Counted from the stretch's first letter, positions 1 to 10,019 are shown. The stretch: DNA of 64,000 nucleotides from Chlamydiota bacterium (GCA_022601335.1 JAJACV010000020.1:1-64000); one strand, 5' to 3'. Numbers and translations are program-made. The notes: generated by a model from the sequence alone, not told the origin.

Positions 1-785
1 AAATCGAGTGTTGAAAAAAGAGTCTTGATCTCTTGCAAATATTTTTGTTGAAGTACACGCGCTTGTTTATCTGACAAGAGCGACAGAACTGTAAATTTTT
101 GACCCTCTAAGTCTTTTTCTTTTCCTAAAAAATCGTTTTCTATTTGAAAAGCGAGACCTAAGAGTTTACCTGCATCTCTCATTACTTTTTGCGTTTCGGC
201 ATCTTTATTGGCTAAAATAGCTCCAAATTCTAGAGCACAGCTAAATAGCGAAGAGGTTTTTTTAAGATAAACTTCTTCAAGGATTTTAAGAGATCCTTTT
301 TTATTGATCATTGCAAGGTCTTGAATTTGACCCTCTAGCAACTCTTTTCCTCCAGAATAGTAAGCGAGTCTAGAGATTAGATTTACTTGATGCTCAGCAG
401 TTATTGAAGAGTTATTTGACAAAATTGAAAAAGCTAATGTGAGTAAATAATCTCCACACAAAACAGCTTGGGCTTCTCCAAAAGCTCGGTGAACAGTAGG
501 TCTTCCTCTACGGAAATCATCGTTATCCATGCAAGGAAGGTCATCATGAATAAGAGAGTAGTTATGAATCATCTCTAAAGCAAGAGCTGAATCATAGCCT
601 AGGTCCATCTCACCTCCTAAATCATGACATGATAGTAAAACAAGGATGGGACGGATGCGCTTTCCTCCTCCTTCTAAGGCATATCTAGCAGCCTGATAGA
701 GCAAAGAGGTTTCCTCAGGGATAGCCTGAATCAGCGCCTGGTTAAGTCTATCTCGAATGGGTTTGCAGATTTGACTGATTTGCAT
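1..785 (-). CDS. ispA: Polyprenyl (farnesyl/geranylgeranyl) diphosphate synthase, 3' end outside window
   Basis: Prenyl chain elongation from isopentenyl diphosphate for quinone and undecaprenyl-carrier precursors; cytosolic. About 261 residues are inside the window and the C-terminus runs off the left edge. Visible family features are the GGGKRIRP substrate-binding stretch near residues 38-45 and the first Asp-rich motif DDLPCMDND. The second Asp-rich motif, normally DDxxD after FQ(I/L), reads FQIENDFLG, so two of its three aspartates are replaced (N and G). The ATG at 785 overlaps the end of ugd by 38 bases, and no better start lies downstream, because the conserved N-terminal helix begins at once. 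The family is clear from the first motif. Chain length and full activity are uncertain because of the altered second motif. Confidence 0.88.
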   Translation of the reverse strand, partial: MQISQICKPIRDRLNQALIQAIPEETSLLYQAARYALEGGGKRIRPILVLLSCHDLGGEMDLGYDSALALEMIHNYSLIHDDLPCMDNDDFRRGRPTVHRAFGEAQAVLCGDYLLTLAFSILSNNSSITAEHQVNLISRLAYYSGGKELLEGQIQDLAMINKKGSLKILEEVYLKKTSSLFSCALEFGAILANKDAETQKVMRDAGKLLGLAFQIENDFLGKEKDLEGQKFTVLSLLSDKQARVLQQKYLQEIKTLFSTLD

Positions 786-2118
786 ATGCTATTTTTCTTC
801 CTATACTAATATAATCAAAACCTTTAGCGGCCATATCTTCGGGTAAATATTGATTTCGACCATCAAAGAAAGCATGCCCTTTCATAGATTCTAGAACTTC
901 ACTAAAGTCTAAAAATCTAAACTGTTTCCACTCGGTCATTAATACCACAGCATCGGCGTTTTGACAAGCCTCTAGTTCACCTTGGCACCAAGTGATTTGA
1001 TCTTCGAGACCTCTTAAATAAAGTTTTGCATTGTCCATTGCTATAGGGTCAAACAATCTCAATTGAACGCCTTGTTCATTGAGAATGTTAATAAGGGTTA
1101 AGGAAGGCGCTTGTCTCATGTCATCTGTGTCGGGTTTAAAACTCAATCCCCAAATGGCAATTGTTTTGTTTTCTAAATCACCTTCAAAATATTGATCTAT
1201 TTTTTGCGCAATGAGCTGCTTTTGCCTTTGATTCACTTTTTCAATGGCATCCAACATACAAGTCGTGCATCCATAGCGCTTAGCTGTTGTTCGAAACGCT
1301 TTTATATCTTTAGGAAAACAGGATCCACCGTAACCCGCACCAGGGTATAAAAAGTGATAGCCAATTCGCTTATCAGCTCCAATAGCGTGGCGCACATGAT
1401 TGACATTAGCGCCGACTTCCTCGCAAACATTAGCAATTTCATTCATAAAAGAAATTCGAGCTGCCAGCATAGCGTTGGCTGCATATTTTGTCAGTTCTGC
1501 TGATAAAATATCCATCAAGAGAATACGATCATGATTGACTGAAAATGAGGCATAGAGTTCTTTTAAGATTTGTCCTACACGAATGTCTTCCACTCCAATA
1601 ACCACTCTATCTGGCTTCATAAAGTCATAAACGGCATTACCTTCTTTTAAAAACTCCGGATTAGAAGCTACATCAAATTCTACGTTTTTACCCAGTCTCT
1701 GTTGTGCTTCTTCTACTTTCAAACGCACGCGATGCGCAGTACCTACAGGTACTGTCGATTTATTAACTATAATATGATAGCTTTCCATATGCTCAGCAAT
1801 GGATGCGGCCGCTTCATCGACATATTTAAGCTCAGCGGATTCATCTTCTGCTTGAGGTGTTGCAACAGCTATGAAAGAGATCAGAGATTTAGAGACTCCT
1901 TCTTTATAATCTGTTGTAAACTTCAGTCTTTTATTGGCCATATTGCGTTTAACAATTTCTTCGAGCCCTGGCTCATAAAAAGGAACGATTCCTTTTTTGA
2001 GCTGTTCCACTTTTTGTTCATTAATATCTAAACAAATGACAGAGTGTCCCATTTCCGCAAAACAAGTGCCTGTAACAAGTCCAACGTATCCAGTTCCAAC
2101 AATTAAAATATTCACCAA
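748..2118 (-). CDS. ugd: UDP-glucose 6-dehydrogenase
   Basis: Oxidises UDP-glucose to UDP-glucuronate with two NAD+, supplying uronic-acid sugar nucleotides for surface polysaccharide. The 456 residues match the usual family length. An N-terminal Rossmann domain starts with GTGYVG (residues 8-13). The STVPVGT and NPEFLKEG stretches (about 121-127 and 153-160) are typical, and the catalytic cysteine is C267 in YGGSCFPKD. A C-terminal UDP-binding domain follows (GLSFKPDTDDMR). It lies between ispA (38-base overlap at its 3' end) and the epimerase-like gene upstream, all on the minus strand. A GDP-mannose dehydrogenase is the main alternative; the overall motif set favours UDP-glucose. Confidence 0.94.
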   Translation of the reverse strand: MVNILIVGTGYVGLVTGTCFAEMGHSVICLDINEQKVEQLKKGIVPFYEPGLEEIVKRNMANKRLKFTTDYKEGVSKSLISFIAVATPQAEDESAELKYVDEAAASIAEHMESYHIIVNKSTVPVGTAHRVRLKVEEAQQRLGKNVEFDVASNPEFLKEGNAVYDFMKPDRVVIGVEDIRVGQILKELYASFSVNHDRILLMDILSAELTKYAANAMLAARISFMNEIANVCEEVGANVNHVRHAIGADKRIGYHFLYPGAGYGGSCFPKDIKAFRTTAKRYGCTTCMLDAIEKVNQRQKQLIAQKIDQYFEGDLENKTIAIWGLSFKPDTDDMRQAPSLTLINILNEQGVQLRLFDPIAMDNAKLYLRGLEDQITWCQGELEACQNADAVVLMTEWKQFRFLDFSEVLESMKGHAFFDGRNQYLPEDMAAKGFDYISIGRKIAYANQSNLQTHSR

Positions 2119-2237
2119 AATTCTCTCTAACTTATTGATTCGAGTTAACTAAAAAACAGTTTCTTTATAGCAAATTCTTTGCATTTATTATAAGGAGAAT
2201 CTCTATCGATTAGAGGAAGAAAAGGATTCAGACAGAG

Positions 2238-3182
2238 CTAGGTCTTTTGTTTCAGATTATGAAGCATATCTTTCACCATAGCTTTTAGATCATACTGAGG
2301 CTTCCAATTCCATTCTTTTCGTGCTGTACAATCATCAATTGATTGAGGCCATGTTTCAGCGATTTGTTGACGGTGGTCTGGCACATACTCAATCTGAAAG
2401 TTAGGAATATGTTTTTTGATTTCATCAGCAAGCTCTTGGCATGAAAAACTCATGCTTGCAAAATTAAAATTCGAGTGATGTTTGAGGTCTTTGAAAGAGG
2501 TCTCGGCAAGCTCGATTGTCCCGCGTACAGCATCGGGCATATACATCATAGGTAAAACAGTATCAGGTTTTAAAAAACAGGTATACTTTTCACCTTTTAG
2601 AGCCGCATAGAAAATTTCTACGGCGTAATCTGTGGTTCCTCCTCCAGGAAGGGTTTTGTAGCTAATCAGCCCCGGATAACGCAGCCCACGCACATCTAGG
2701 TTAAACTTTGATACATAATAATCACAAAGCAGTTCTCCAGCCACTTTAGTAAGGCCATACATTGTTTTAGGTAATAAGATAGTCTCTTGAGGAGTTTTGA
2801 TTTGAGGTGTTTCGGGTCCAAAGACTGCAATAGAGCTAGGACAAACAACTTTTTTCACACCGCACTCTATTGAAGCTTCTAAAACATTATAGAGGCCATC
2901 AATATTGACTTTCCAGCAATGTTGAGGCTTTTGCTCTCCAACTGCTGAAAGAATGGCAGCGAGATGATAAATTTCAGTTATCTGGTGCTTTTTGAGAATA
3001 TCTTGAAACTGTTTTGCATTTAAGACATCCCCTTTTTCATAAGGGTGAAACTCTTGATGAACCTGAGATAGCTCAGCTAAATCACAAGTAACGACTTGAT
3101 CCTTTCCATACTGATTTTTAAGGGCCGCGGTAAGCTCTGAACCTATCTGGCCGAGCCCGCCTGTAACTAATATTTTTGTCAT
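2238..3182 (-). CDS. NAD-dependent epimerase/dehydratase-family L-threonine 3-dehydrogenase
   Basis: An extended short-chain dehydrogenase of 314 residues. The Rossmann glycine motif GGLGQIG is at residues 8-14, the catalytic tyrosine/lysine pair is Y142-K146 (MYGLTKVAGE), and the serine region is CPSSIAVFGP at 114-123. The ending RYPGLIS...PGGGTTDYA resembles SDR-type threonine dehydrogenases. These convert L-threonine to 2-amino-3-ketobutyrate with NAD+. Its neighbour upstream in the same orientation is kbl, which cleaves exactly that product, so the two genes together make a threonine-to-glycine plus acetyl-CoA route. The gap between them is 83 bases. A sugar-nucleotide epimerase is possible on fold alone, especially with ugd next door, but the kbl linkage makes threonine the better substrate. 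Confidence 0.85.
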   Translation of the reverse strand: MTKILVTGGLGQIGSELTAALKNQYGKDQVVTCDLAELSQVHQEFHPYEKGDVLNAKQFQDILKKHQITEIYHLAAILSAVGEQKPQHCWKVNIDGLYNVLEASIECGVKKVVCPSSIAVFGPETPQIKTPQETILLPKTMYGLTKVAGELLCDYYVSKFNLDVRGLRYPGLISYKTLPGGGTTDYAVEIFYAALKGEKYTCFLKPDTVLPMMYMPDAVRGTIELAETSFKDLKHHSNFNFASMSFSCQELADEIKKHIPNFQIEYVPDHRQQIAETWPQSIDDCTARKEWNWKPQYDLKAMVKDMLHNLKQKT

Positions 3183-3265
3183 GTATCTCTTTTGATTTTT
3201 GAAGGGATATTATACCTATCTAAAAAGAATAAATCAATCCCATCAAAATGAGGTTTAGGTTAAAT

Positions 3266-4477
3266 TTAAATTTTTACTTTTGAGATCACACCTAAATCCT
3301 GCCCTACTTTTTTGAAAGCTTCAATGGCTTTATCAAGATCTTCTTTTGAATGAGCCGCTGACATTTGTGTACGGATTCTAGCTTTACCTTTTGGGACAAC
3401 AGGAAAAGAGAAGCCAATGACATAAATACCTTGTTTTAAAAGAGCATCTGCAAATTCACTTGCCAGTTTAGCATCCCCTAACATAACGGGAATAATAGGA
3501 TGTTCTCCGGGAACTAATTCAAAGCCAAGGGCTGTTATTTCGTCCCTAAAGTACTTGCTATTTTCAATGAGTTTTTCTCGTAGCTCATCCCCTTGTTCTA
3601 AAAGGTCTAATACTTTTAAAGAGGCCGCTGTAATACAGGGCGCTAAAGCATTAGAAAACAGGTAAGGTCTAGATCGTTGTCTTAACCAAGCGACTATTTC
3701 CTTTTTACCTGAAAGATAGCCTCCTGAGGCGCCTCCAAGAGCTTTTCCAAAAGTACCTGTTAAAATATCTACTCTACCGAGCACATCACAATACTCAATA
3801 CTTCCTTTTCCTCTCTTACCCATAAATCCTGTAGCATGGCAATCGTCCACAAAAACAAGAGCATTATAACGATCGGCTAAATCACAAATGCCTTTGAGGT
3901 TTGCAATGACACCATCCATGGAAAAAACACCATCTGTTGCAATAAGCTTTACTTTAGCATTTTGAGCATCTGCTTCTTTAAGTTTTGCCTCTAAATCTTC
4001 CATGTTATTGTTTTTATAGCGAAAGCGTTTGGCCTTACAAAGCCGAATTCCATCGATAATACTTGCATGGTTAAGTTCATCAGAAATAACAGCATCATCG
4101 GGTCCTAGAAGGGTTTCAAAACATCCTCCATTGGCATCAAAACAAGATGAATACAAAATGGTGTCTTCTGTTTGTAGAAAAGTAGATAATCTTGCTTCAA
4201 GTTCTTTATGCAGCTCTTGGGTTCCACAGATAAAGCGTACAGAAGCGACTCCAAATCCGTATTTTTCAACCCCTTCAATAGCAGCAGACTCCACTTCTGG
4301 ATGATGAGCAAGTCCAAGATAATTGTTTGCACAAAAATTAATAACTTTGGAACCGTCGTCCAATTGAATTTGCGAAGCTTGTGGTGAGGTAATAATACGC
4401 TCTTTTTTATAGAGCCCTTCTTCAACCAGTCCTGCAGTTTTCTCATGTAGTGTCTTTAAAAAAGATTCGTTACTCAT
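3266..4477 (-). CDS. kbl: 2-amino-3-ketobutyrate CoA ligase (glycine C-acetyltransferase)
   Basis: PLP enzyme of the alpha-oxoamine synthase family, 403 residues. It cleaves 2-amino-3-ketobutyrate with CoA to glycine and acetyl-CoA. The PLP lysine is K245 in [13 protein letters not shown]. The cofactor-stacking histidine is near 136 ([10 protein letters not shown]), and DDCHATG (about 211-217) is the family aspartate/histidine motif. The N-terminal FCANNYLGL stretch is typical of Kbl. The paired dehydrogenase gene follows directly, so the two probably form an operon. BioF (8-amino-7-oxononanoate synthase) is the main relative to exclude; the neighbour and the close match to Kbl signature wording argue against it. 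Confidence 0.93.
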   Translation of the reverse strand: MSNESFLKTLHEKTAGLVEEGLYKKERIITSPQASQIQLDDGSKVINFCANNYLGLAHHPEVESAAIEGVEKYGFGVASVRFICGTQELHKELEARLSTFLQTEDTILYSSCFDANGGCFETLLGPDDAVISDELNHASIIDGIRLCKAKRFRYKNNNMEDLEAKLKEADAQNAKVKLIATDGVFSMDGVIANLKGICDLADRYNALVFVDDCHATGFMGKRGKGSIEYCDVLGRVDILTGTFGKALGGASGGYLSGKKEIVAWLRQRSRPYLFSNALAPCITAASLKVLDLLEQGDELREKLIENSKYFRDEITALGFELVPGEHPIIPVMLGDAKLASEFADALLKQGIYVIGFSFPVVPKGKARIRTQMSAAHSKEDLDKAIEAFKKVGQDLGVISKVKI

Positions 4478-4491
4478 CTGTACTCCTTAAA

Positions 4492-5331
4492 TTATCTAAG
4501 TTTTCCAACCCACCCAAGCTTTGTTCTTAGGGTAGAAAAATAATCGTGCCTTGAAAGGGTGACCATTCTGAATTTTTTTTCATGCTTTTTAATTTTAATA
4601 ACATCGCCTGTTTTCATCTGTCCGTGGCTAATTCCATCCAAAACCACTTCTATTGGGTCGTAAGCACTTCGATATTCAATTTCAATTTCATAATCGGCTG
4701 ATAAAACAATAGGGCGATTTGAAATGGTATGGGGTGAAATAGGAGTCAAAACAACAGCTCCTAATTGAGGTGTTAAAATAGGCCCTCCTGCTGCTAAAGA
4801 ATAGGCCGTTGAACCGTTAGGAGTCGAGACAATTACACCATCTGATTCAAAAGTATTGATCGGATTACCATTCACGCGTATTGCAAGCTCTACTAAATTT
4901 GGATTGCTAGATCTATGAATAGCTACATCATTGATCGCAAATCCTTCAAAATCACCTATGTGGCTTTGAAGCATCAGGCGATTTTCAATTTCATAGGCTC
5001 CTTCTAAAAGATCTGACAAAGAGGGCTTTACATCTGTAGATGGGATATCTGCCATAAAGCCTAAATGGCCTGAATTAATCCCAATGACAGGTATGTCAAA
5101 TGTTTGATACTGATGTAACAGACGTAAAATGGTTCCATCCCCACCCATTGACACCATAAAGTTGATTTCATGGGTATCCACACTAGATAAGGGAGGGACA
5201 TCAAAAAGGGCAGCACTTTGATCATCCATGATCACCATAACCCCTTTTCCCAAAAGAAAGTCTAATACTTCTTTTGCAAGTGCTTTATTTTTTTCACTAT
5301 CTAGTTTCGGGAAAAGAAGAATCTTCATCAT
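4492..5331 (-). CDS. nadK: NAD kinase
   Basis: Phosphorylates NAD+ to NADP+; cytosolic. The 279 residues match bacterial ATP-NAD kinases. The GGDGT diacylglycerol-kinase-like motif is at residues 63-67, followed by [10 protein letters not shown] (about 93-102) and the second glycine-rich motif [13 protein letters not shown], all diagnostic of the family. The start ATG overlaps the stop of dxs (ATGA), which suggests translational coupling in a dxs-nadK unit that also reaches back to xseB and xseA. Nothing is truncated or unusual. Confidence 0.95.
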   Translation of the reverse strand: MMKILLFPKLDSEKNKALAKEVLDFLLGKGVMVIMDDQSAALFDVPPLSSVDTHEINFMVSMGGDGTILRLLHQYQTFDIPVIGINSGHLGFMADIPSTDVKPSLSDLLEGAYEIENRLMLQSHIGDFEGFAINDVAIHRSSNPNLVELAIRVNGNPINTFESDGVIVSTPNGSTAYSLAAGGPILTPQLGAVVLTPISPHTISNRPIVLSADYEIEIEYRSAYDPIEVVLDGISHGQMKTGDVIKIKKHEKKFRMVTLSRHDYFSTLRTKLGWVGKLR

Positions 5332-7163
5332 AAAGAGGCCATGTGCTTATTCTTCAAAATAACAGTATTTTCTATCTCTGTCATAAGTTGAGAAGGTAAT
5401 AACCCAATTTCCTTTAGGAGTTCTTTTCGACTTCCTTGCTGCATGTATTGATCTGGAATTCCTTTATTAAGAACCTGATCTACGTCGTGACCATTCTGAA
5501 TCAAGTATTGATTGACAGCGGCGCCTAATCCTCCTTGCAGGGAGTGTTCTTCTAGAGTCAGGATAAAGGAGTGCGTTTTTAAAAGTTCATCTAACGCATT
5601 TTCATCTAATGGTTTGACGAAAATAGGATCAAAAATAGTACACGGTATTCCTTTATCAGCAAGTAGTTGATGAACTTCCAATGCTTCTTCAATCATATGC
5701 CCTAGAGCAATAATTAAAATACCACTTCCTAAAGCTAAGACTTCTCCTCGTCCTAATTTTCTTTTAACTAAGGGCTCTCCATCTTCTTCCGTGATCATAT
5801 TTGGATATCGAATTGCAGTAGGCCTATTCCACAAAAACATCTCATTCATAAGTTCTTTTAAAACGCGTCCATTACGTGGTTGGCAAACAACCATATTAGG
5901 CATTGATCGCAAAAAGCTAATGTCATAAATCCCATGATGCGTTGGACCATCTGCTCCTGAAAGACCAGCTCTATCTATTGCAAATACGATGGGTATTTCT
6001 TGTAAGCACACATCATGAAAAACATTATCTAAAGCTCTTTGCAAGAAGGTGGCATAAATCGAAGAGACTACATTAAGGTTTCCATTTTTAGCTAAGCCTC
6101 CGCAGTAAGTTACAGAGTGAGGCTCAGCAATACCCACATCAATGCACCTCTTTGGAAAAGCTTCTTTTAAGCCATCTAAACACGATCCATAAGACATAGC
6201 AGGTGTCACTGCGACTAAGGTAGGATCCTTTTTAGCAAGTTCTAAAATATGTCTCCCAAACACTTTTGGAAACGTCGGTTTTAGAGAAGGGTTTGGCAAA
6301 AATTTACCAGAATCAGGATTAAACGGTTTTGCACCATGGTGTGTAATAGGATTACGCATGGCTTCAGGCATCCCTTTTCCTTTCGTTGTTTGCACATGAA
6401 TTAAGCAAGGGCTATCCAGTTTCTTTAAAGCCGTGAGTTTTGTAATAAGTTTTTTGATATCATGCCCATCAATAGGTCCAACATAGGTCAAGCCATACTG
6501 TTCAAAGAAAGCGGACGGACACGCAAGTGTTTTTTGAGACTCTGGTGAAGCGTCGCTATCGGCATAAAACTTGTGAATAAGAGGACTTGAAATAATGCGA
6601 CTTAAAATATTTGAAATAGCTCCCACATTATTAGAGATAGACATCGCATTATCATTGAGGACAACAATAAATTTTTTAAGATCTCTTGGAAGATTGTTGA
6701 GAGCTTCTAAAACCATACCACACGTCAATGTAGCATCACCAATAACGGGAATAACGAATTCCTCGCGATCAAACAAATCTCTATTTTTGGCCATGCCTAA
6801 AGCAAGAGATAAAGCTGTTCCAGCATGACCTGCGTAGAAATGATCGTAGTCTGATTCATTGGGGTGCGAAAACCCACAAAGTCCTTTATATTTTCGAATT
6901 TTTCCGAAGCGATCATTGCGTCCTGTGAGTAACTTATGGGTATAGGTCTGATGACTGACATCAAAGAGAAATTTATCTTCAGGGGCATTAAAAACATAGT
7001 GAAGTGCAAGAGTGAGCTCAACGATCCCTAAGTTAGAAGCTAGATGGCCACCATTTACAGAAAGAACACTAATAATTCTTTTGCGTATTTCATCCGCAAG
7101 CTCTACGAGTTCTTCTATGGAACAGGAATGTATATCTTGAGGGGATTGAATCTTAGATAGCAT
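5328..7163 (-). CDS. dxs: 1-deoxy-D-xylulose-5-phosphate synthase
   Basis: Thiamine-diphosphate enzyme that condenses pyruvate and glyceraldehyde 3-phosphate, the first step of the MEP isoprenoid pathway; it feeds IspA at the window's left edge. It has 611 residues, near the usual 620-640. The N-terminal domain has [19 protein letters not shown]. The TPP-binding motif begins GDATLT (about 142-147), where most family members have GDG; the glycine is alanine here. The transketolase pyrimidine domain carries [15 protein letters not shown]. The C-terminal domain has [10 protein letters not shown]. The order xseA-xseB-dxs is the same as recalled for Chlamydia. It starts 8 bases after xseB. Confidence 0.95.
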   Translation of the reverse strand: MLSKIQSPQDIHSCSIEELVELADEIRKRIISVLSVNGGHLASNLGIVELTLALHYVFNAPEDKFLFDVSHQTYTHKLLTGRNDRFGKIRKYKGLCGFSHPNESDYDHFYAGHAGTALSLALGMAKNRDLFDREEFVIPVIGDATLTCGMVLEALNNLPRDLKKFIVVLNDNAMSISNNVGAISNILSRIISSPLIHKFYADSDASPESQKTLACPSAFFEQYGLTYVGPIDGHDIKKLITKLTALKKLDSPCLIHVQTTKGKGMPEAMRNPITHHGAKPFNPDSGKFLPNPSLKPTFPKVFGRHILELAKKDPTLVAVTPAMSYGSCLDGLKEAFPKRCIDVGIAEPHSVTYCGGLAKNGNLNVVSSIYATFLQRALDNVFHDVCLQEIPIVFAIDRAGLSGADGPTHHGIYDISFLRSMPNMVVCQPRNGRVLKELMNEMFLWNRPTAIRYPNMITEEDGEPLVKRKLGRGEVLALGSGILIIALGHMIEEALEVHQLLADKGIPCTIFDPIFVKPLDENALDELLKTHSFILTLEEHSLQGGLGAAVNQYLIQNGHDVDQVLNKGIPDQYMQQGSRKELLKEIGLLPSQLMTEIENTVILKNKHMASL

Positions 7164-7171
7164 ACTTTAAT

Positions 7172-7441
7172 CTAGGGGTTTTCATGCTTTAAAGCAGTCG
7201 GATCGAAAGGAGCTGTTTGAGGGTCTCCATTTTCATCTATTTGAATATCGTTATCTCGATTTTTCATTAAGATTTCTATACGTTTTTCTGCTTTTTTCAA
7301 ATGTTTTTGACATGTTTGGATTAACTTATCAGCCTCTTCGTAATACTCTAACGAGCGATCAAGAGGAAGTTCTCCAGAATTCATTTTTTTTAAAATATCT
7401 TCTAATTTTTCAAAAGATTGTTCAAAGTTTAAGTTTTGCAT
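7172..7441 (-). CDS. xseB: Exodeoxyribonuclease VII small subunit
   Basis: Small helical subunit of ExoVII, which degrades single-stranded DNA in repair. It has 89 residues with the family pattern FEQSFEKLEDILKKMNSGELPLDRSLEYYEEADKLI (shown by residues 5-40; key features are the LE.I...M..GEL.L..S...YE.G-like core). The C-terminal 25 residues are charged and longer than in E. coli. It overlaps the end of xseA by 13 bases and precedes dxs, so the three genes are probably co-transcribed and coupled. Confidence 0.93.
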   Translation of the reverse strand: MQNLNFEQSFEKLEDILKKMNSGELPLDRSLEYYEEADKLIQTCQKHLKKAEKRIEILMKNRDNDIQIDENGDPQTAPFDPTALKHENP

Positions 7442-8853
7442 ACCACACCTTGTCGAATTTCAGTCACAGACGCCTTTGCAGCTCCATCTTTCAATAGTAA
7501 TTTGACACTCTGTTTTGGATGGAGATCTCGCGTTGAGACTATAACGGAGTTTTCTTTTTCATCAAAGAGAATAGTATACCCTTTTTCAAGAAGTTTTTTG
7601 GGGTGAATAGCCTGAAGATGAGTAGAAAGCGTCTTAAAATTAGATTTTTTTGTTTGCAAAATAGAGGCTAATTTAGCGTCTAACTTCTCTTGAATTTGCT
7701 TCAAATTATGCATTTCTTTTTTGATTAAATTTAGAGCAAGAAGCGAGCTTTGAGATTGAATGAGTTTGAGTCGATTCAAACCGTTTTGTATCTGCAGCGT
7801 TGGATTAAGTTGTTGGAGTTTGATATTTTTTCTTTGAATTTCAGTCTGCGCTTTTTGAAGAGCCTCAGTTGTCGTTTGTGAGAGCCGAAGACACATTTCA
7901 TCCAGTTTTTGATCAAACTCTCTTAAAAAACGATTTGGATAAAGAAGATAAGGATGTTGTAGCACCGTTTCTAAATGTTCTTTTTTTCTTTGAATTATTT
8001 GTTTCTGAGCGTGATCTAATCTCTCTTGAGTATCTTTTAAAAAGATCCATTTTTTTTCGGTTTCTTCAATGACTAGTTCCGCTGCAGCTGATGGAGTTGG
8101 AGCTCTAAGGTCTGCGACTAAATCTGCAAGTGTTGTATCCGTCTCGTGTCCAATAGCTGTGATAACAGGAATGTCACTTCTATGGATACTTTCTATGACG
8201 CATTCTTCATTAAAAGCCCAAAGATCCTCCATACTTCCCCCTCCTCGAGCAATAATTAGAACGTCTGCAAGCTTATGCTTATTAAAAGCATCTATAGCTG
8301 AGCTCACCTGGCTTGCAGCTCCCTCTCCTTGTACTTTTACAGGATAAAGACGCAGATGAAAAGAATGTGCGCGTCTTTTTAGGATCTGCAAAATATCTGA
8401 AATAACCGATCCAGTTGGACTCGAAATGACTCCAATAGTTTGTGGATTTTTTGGAAGGGGCTTCTTTTTATTTTGATCAAACCATCCCTTTTGTAGATAC
8501 TTTTTTTTTCGCTCTTCAAGCATTAAAAGCAATTTACCAAGACCCGCTTGTTGAATTGAGCGAACAATTACCTGATAATTTCCTCGTGGGGGGTAGACAT
8601 TCAGTTCCCCTTTAATTTCGACAAGGTCTCCACCTTTAGGTAGTGTTTTAAGCGATCTGGCATCTGAGCTAAACATCACACATTGAATTTGCGCTGCTTG
8701 ATCTTTGAGAGTAAAATAAAGGTGGTTAGAAGCTTGTTTTTTAAAATTACTTACCTCCCCTTGAACGGCTACGAACGGAAACTGCTTTTCAAGTTGGAAT
8801 TTGATAGCACGAGTCAGCTCAGATACTGTGAGAACTAGTGAGGAAGTTGTCAT
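7429..8853 (-). CDS. xseA: Exodeoxyribonuclease VII large subunit
   Basis: Catalytic subunit of ExoVII. It has 474 residues. An N-terminal OB-fold domain covers about 5-100 (VSELTRAIKFQLEKQFPFVAVQGEVSNFK). The central catalytic domain has GVISSPTGSVISDIL (about 144-158), DVLIIARGGGSMEDLWAFN (about 200-218) and the ITAIGHETDTTLAD stretch (about 232-245). A long coiled-coil region (about 260-400) follows, then a small C-terminal beta domain with LEKGYTILFDE. It is the first gene of the minus-strand run xseA-xseB-dxs-nadK and diverges from tpiA across 123 bases that hold promoter-like elements on both strands. Confidence 0.95.
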   Translation of the reverse strand: MTTSSLVLTVSELTRAIKFQLEKQFPFVAVQGEVSNFKKQASNHLYFTLKDQAAQIQCVMFSSDARSLKTLPKGGDLVEIKGELNVYPPRGNYQVIVRSIQQAGLGKLLLMLEERKKKYLQKGWFDQNKKKPLPKNPQTIGVISSPTGSVISDILQILKRRAHSFHLRLYPVKVQGEGAASQVSSAIDAFNKHKLADVLIIARGGGSMEDLWAFNEECVIESIHRSDIPVITAIGHETDTTLADLVADLRAPTPSAAAELVIEETEKKWIFLKDTQERLDHAQKQIIQRKKEHLETVLQHPYLLYPNRFLREFDQKLDEMCLRLSQTTTEALQKAQTEIQRKNIKLQQLNPTLQIQNGLNRLKLIQSQSSLLALNLIKKEMHNLKQIQEKLDAKLASILQTKKSNFKTLSTHLQAIHPKKLLEKGYTILFDEKENSVIVSTRDLHPKQSVKLLLKDGAAKASVTEIRQGVVCKT

Positions 8854-8880
8854 ATTTTTTCTTGATTATTTTGGATGGTG

Positions 8881-8889
8881 ATCTTAGCA
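8881..8889 (-). promoter_or_regulatory. Possible extended -10 promoter for the xseA operon
   Basis: Read on the minus strand this is TGCTAAGAT: an extended -10 (TGnTAAGAT) about 28 bases upstream of the xseA start. No good -35 is found at 16-18 bases, so the assignment rests on the extended -10 alone. Confidence 0.35.
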
Positions 8890-8917
8890 AATTTCTATTT
8901 TAAGATCCACAAACTCC

Positions 8918-8946
8918 TTGAAATTCAGACTCTACCATGGTAAGAT
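8918..8946 (+). promoter_or_regulatory. Sigma66/sigma70-type promoter for tpiA-secG-def
   Basis: TTGAAA at 8918-8923, a 17-base spacer and TAAGAT at 8941-8946. A start of transcription near 8953 would leave a 24-base leader with AAGGA before the tpiA ATG at 8977. Confidence 0.6.
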
Positions 8947-8976
8947 CCCCACACTTATGTACGATAAGGATTTTGG

Positions 8977-9729
8977 ATGAGAAAACTATTTAAAGTTATC
9001 TGCAATTGGAAAATGAATAAAACGATCTCGGAAGCAATAGCTTTTTGCAAAGCTGTTCCCCCTCTTGTTTCCCCCGTTTATCTAGCGGTCCCTTTTACCT
9101 GTCTGCAACCCTTAGCTGATCTTGATATCCCCATGCTACAAATTGGAGCTCAGAATTTATATCCTCAGCATGACGGCGCTTTTACAGGAGAAGTTTCAGC
9201 CTCTATGATTAAAGAGACGGGGGCTGAATTTGTAATTTTAGGTCACTCTGAGAGACGACAAATTTTTTCTGAGACTAATGAATTTGTGAATCAAAAGGTC
9301 AAAGCGGCTCTTTTACAAGATCTCGTTCCCATCGTTTGCATTGGCGAAACAGCTATAGAGAAAAATCAGAATCGTACCCGTGAAGTTTTAAAAAAGCAGC
9401 TTTTAGAGTCTCTCAAAGATTTAGACACGGTGGCTCTGAAACAAATTCATCTCGCCTACGAACCTATTTGGGCCATAGGAACGGGCACCCCTTCCACGCC
9501 GCAATCAGCACAAGAGATCCACTTCCACTTAAGACAGCTTATTCAAGAGGAATGGGGTGAGGATGTGGCAGAAAATATGTCTATTCTCTATGGTGGATCT
9601 GTTTCAGATGAATCTATAGAAGAGTTAAAAAAACAGCCCGATATAGATGGAGCCCTCGTAGGAGGCGCTTCTTTAAAATTAGAAACTTTTTCAAAAATTA
9701 TTGCCCTTGTCGAAGGAGACCCTAAATGA
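8977..9729 (+). CDS. tpiA: Triosephosphate isomerase
   Basis: Interconverts dihydroxyacetone phosphate and glyceraldehyde 3-phosphate in glycolysis; cytosolic dimer. The 250 residues are the normal length. The substrate-binding N10/K12 pair is in CNWKMNKT, the electrophile is H90 in GHSERRQ, the catalytic base is E162 in YEPIWAIGTG, and the C-terminal phosphate-binding YGGSV and GALVGGASL are present. An AAGGA ribosome-binding site sits 8 bases before the ATG. Its last codons overlap secG by 4 bases, so tpiA, secG and def form a tight operon opposite xseA. Confidence 0.97.
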   Translation: MRKLFKVICNWKMNKTISEAIAFCKAVPPLVSPVYLAVPFTCLQPLADLDIPMLQIGAQNLYPQHDGAFTGEVSASMIKETGAEFVILGHSERRQIFSETNEFVNQKVKAALLQDLVPIVCIGETAIEKNQNRTREVLKKQLLESLKDLDTVALKQIHLAYEPIWAIGTGTPSTPQSAQEIHFHLRQLIQEEWGEDVAENMSILYGGSVSDESIEELKKQPDIDGALVGGASLKLETFSKIIALVEGDPK

Positions 9730-10019
9730 CTTTTATCTACTATTTTTGCATAGCCCTCTTCCTTTTTCTATGTTTTTTACTCTGCTCCGTCATCTTAATG
9801 CAAGAAAGTAAAAGCATGGGCCTTGGAGCTTCTTTTGGAGGAGAATCCTCAGATGTTTTTGGAACATCCACAGCGCAGGTACTGAAAAAATTTACAGCTA
9901 TTTTGTCGACTCTTTTTCTTGTGGTATGTATTTTTCTCTCTATTTGGACTTCAAGCCTTGCCAGACATGAAGTAAGAGCCCCGATCCGCACGATTGAGGA
10001 AACCCATGAGCCCAGCTGA
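9726..10019 (+). CDS. secG: Preprotein translocase subunit SecG
   Basis: Small inner-membrane subunit that assists SecYEG protein export. It has 97 residues and two hydrophobic segments (about 3-24 and 55-76), separated by a glycine/serine-rich loop with MQESKSMGLGASFGGESSD (the typical SecG loop) and a SADLF-like SSDVFGT. The ATG overlaps the tpiA stop (ATGA), and the gene's end overlaps the start of def by 14 bases. The charged C-terminal tail is short. The identification rests on length, topology and the loop motif. Confidence 0.88.
   Translation: MTFIYYFCIALFLFLCFLLCSVILMQESKSMGLGASFGGESSDVFGTSTAQVLKKFTAILSTLFLVVCIFLSIWTSSLARHEVRAPIRTIEETHEPS

Noticed and set aside
1702..2031. Plus-strand reading frame of 109 codons across ugd
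   Set aside because: Lies entirely inside the well-supported minus-strand ugd; cysteine/phenylalanine-rich composition is typical of an antisense shadow.
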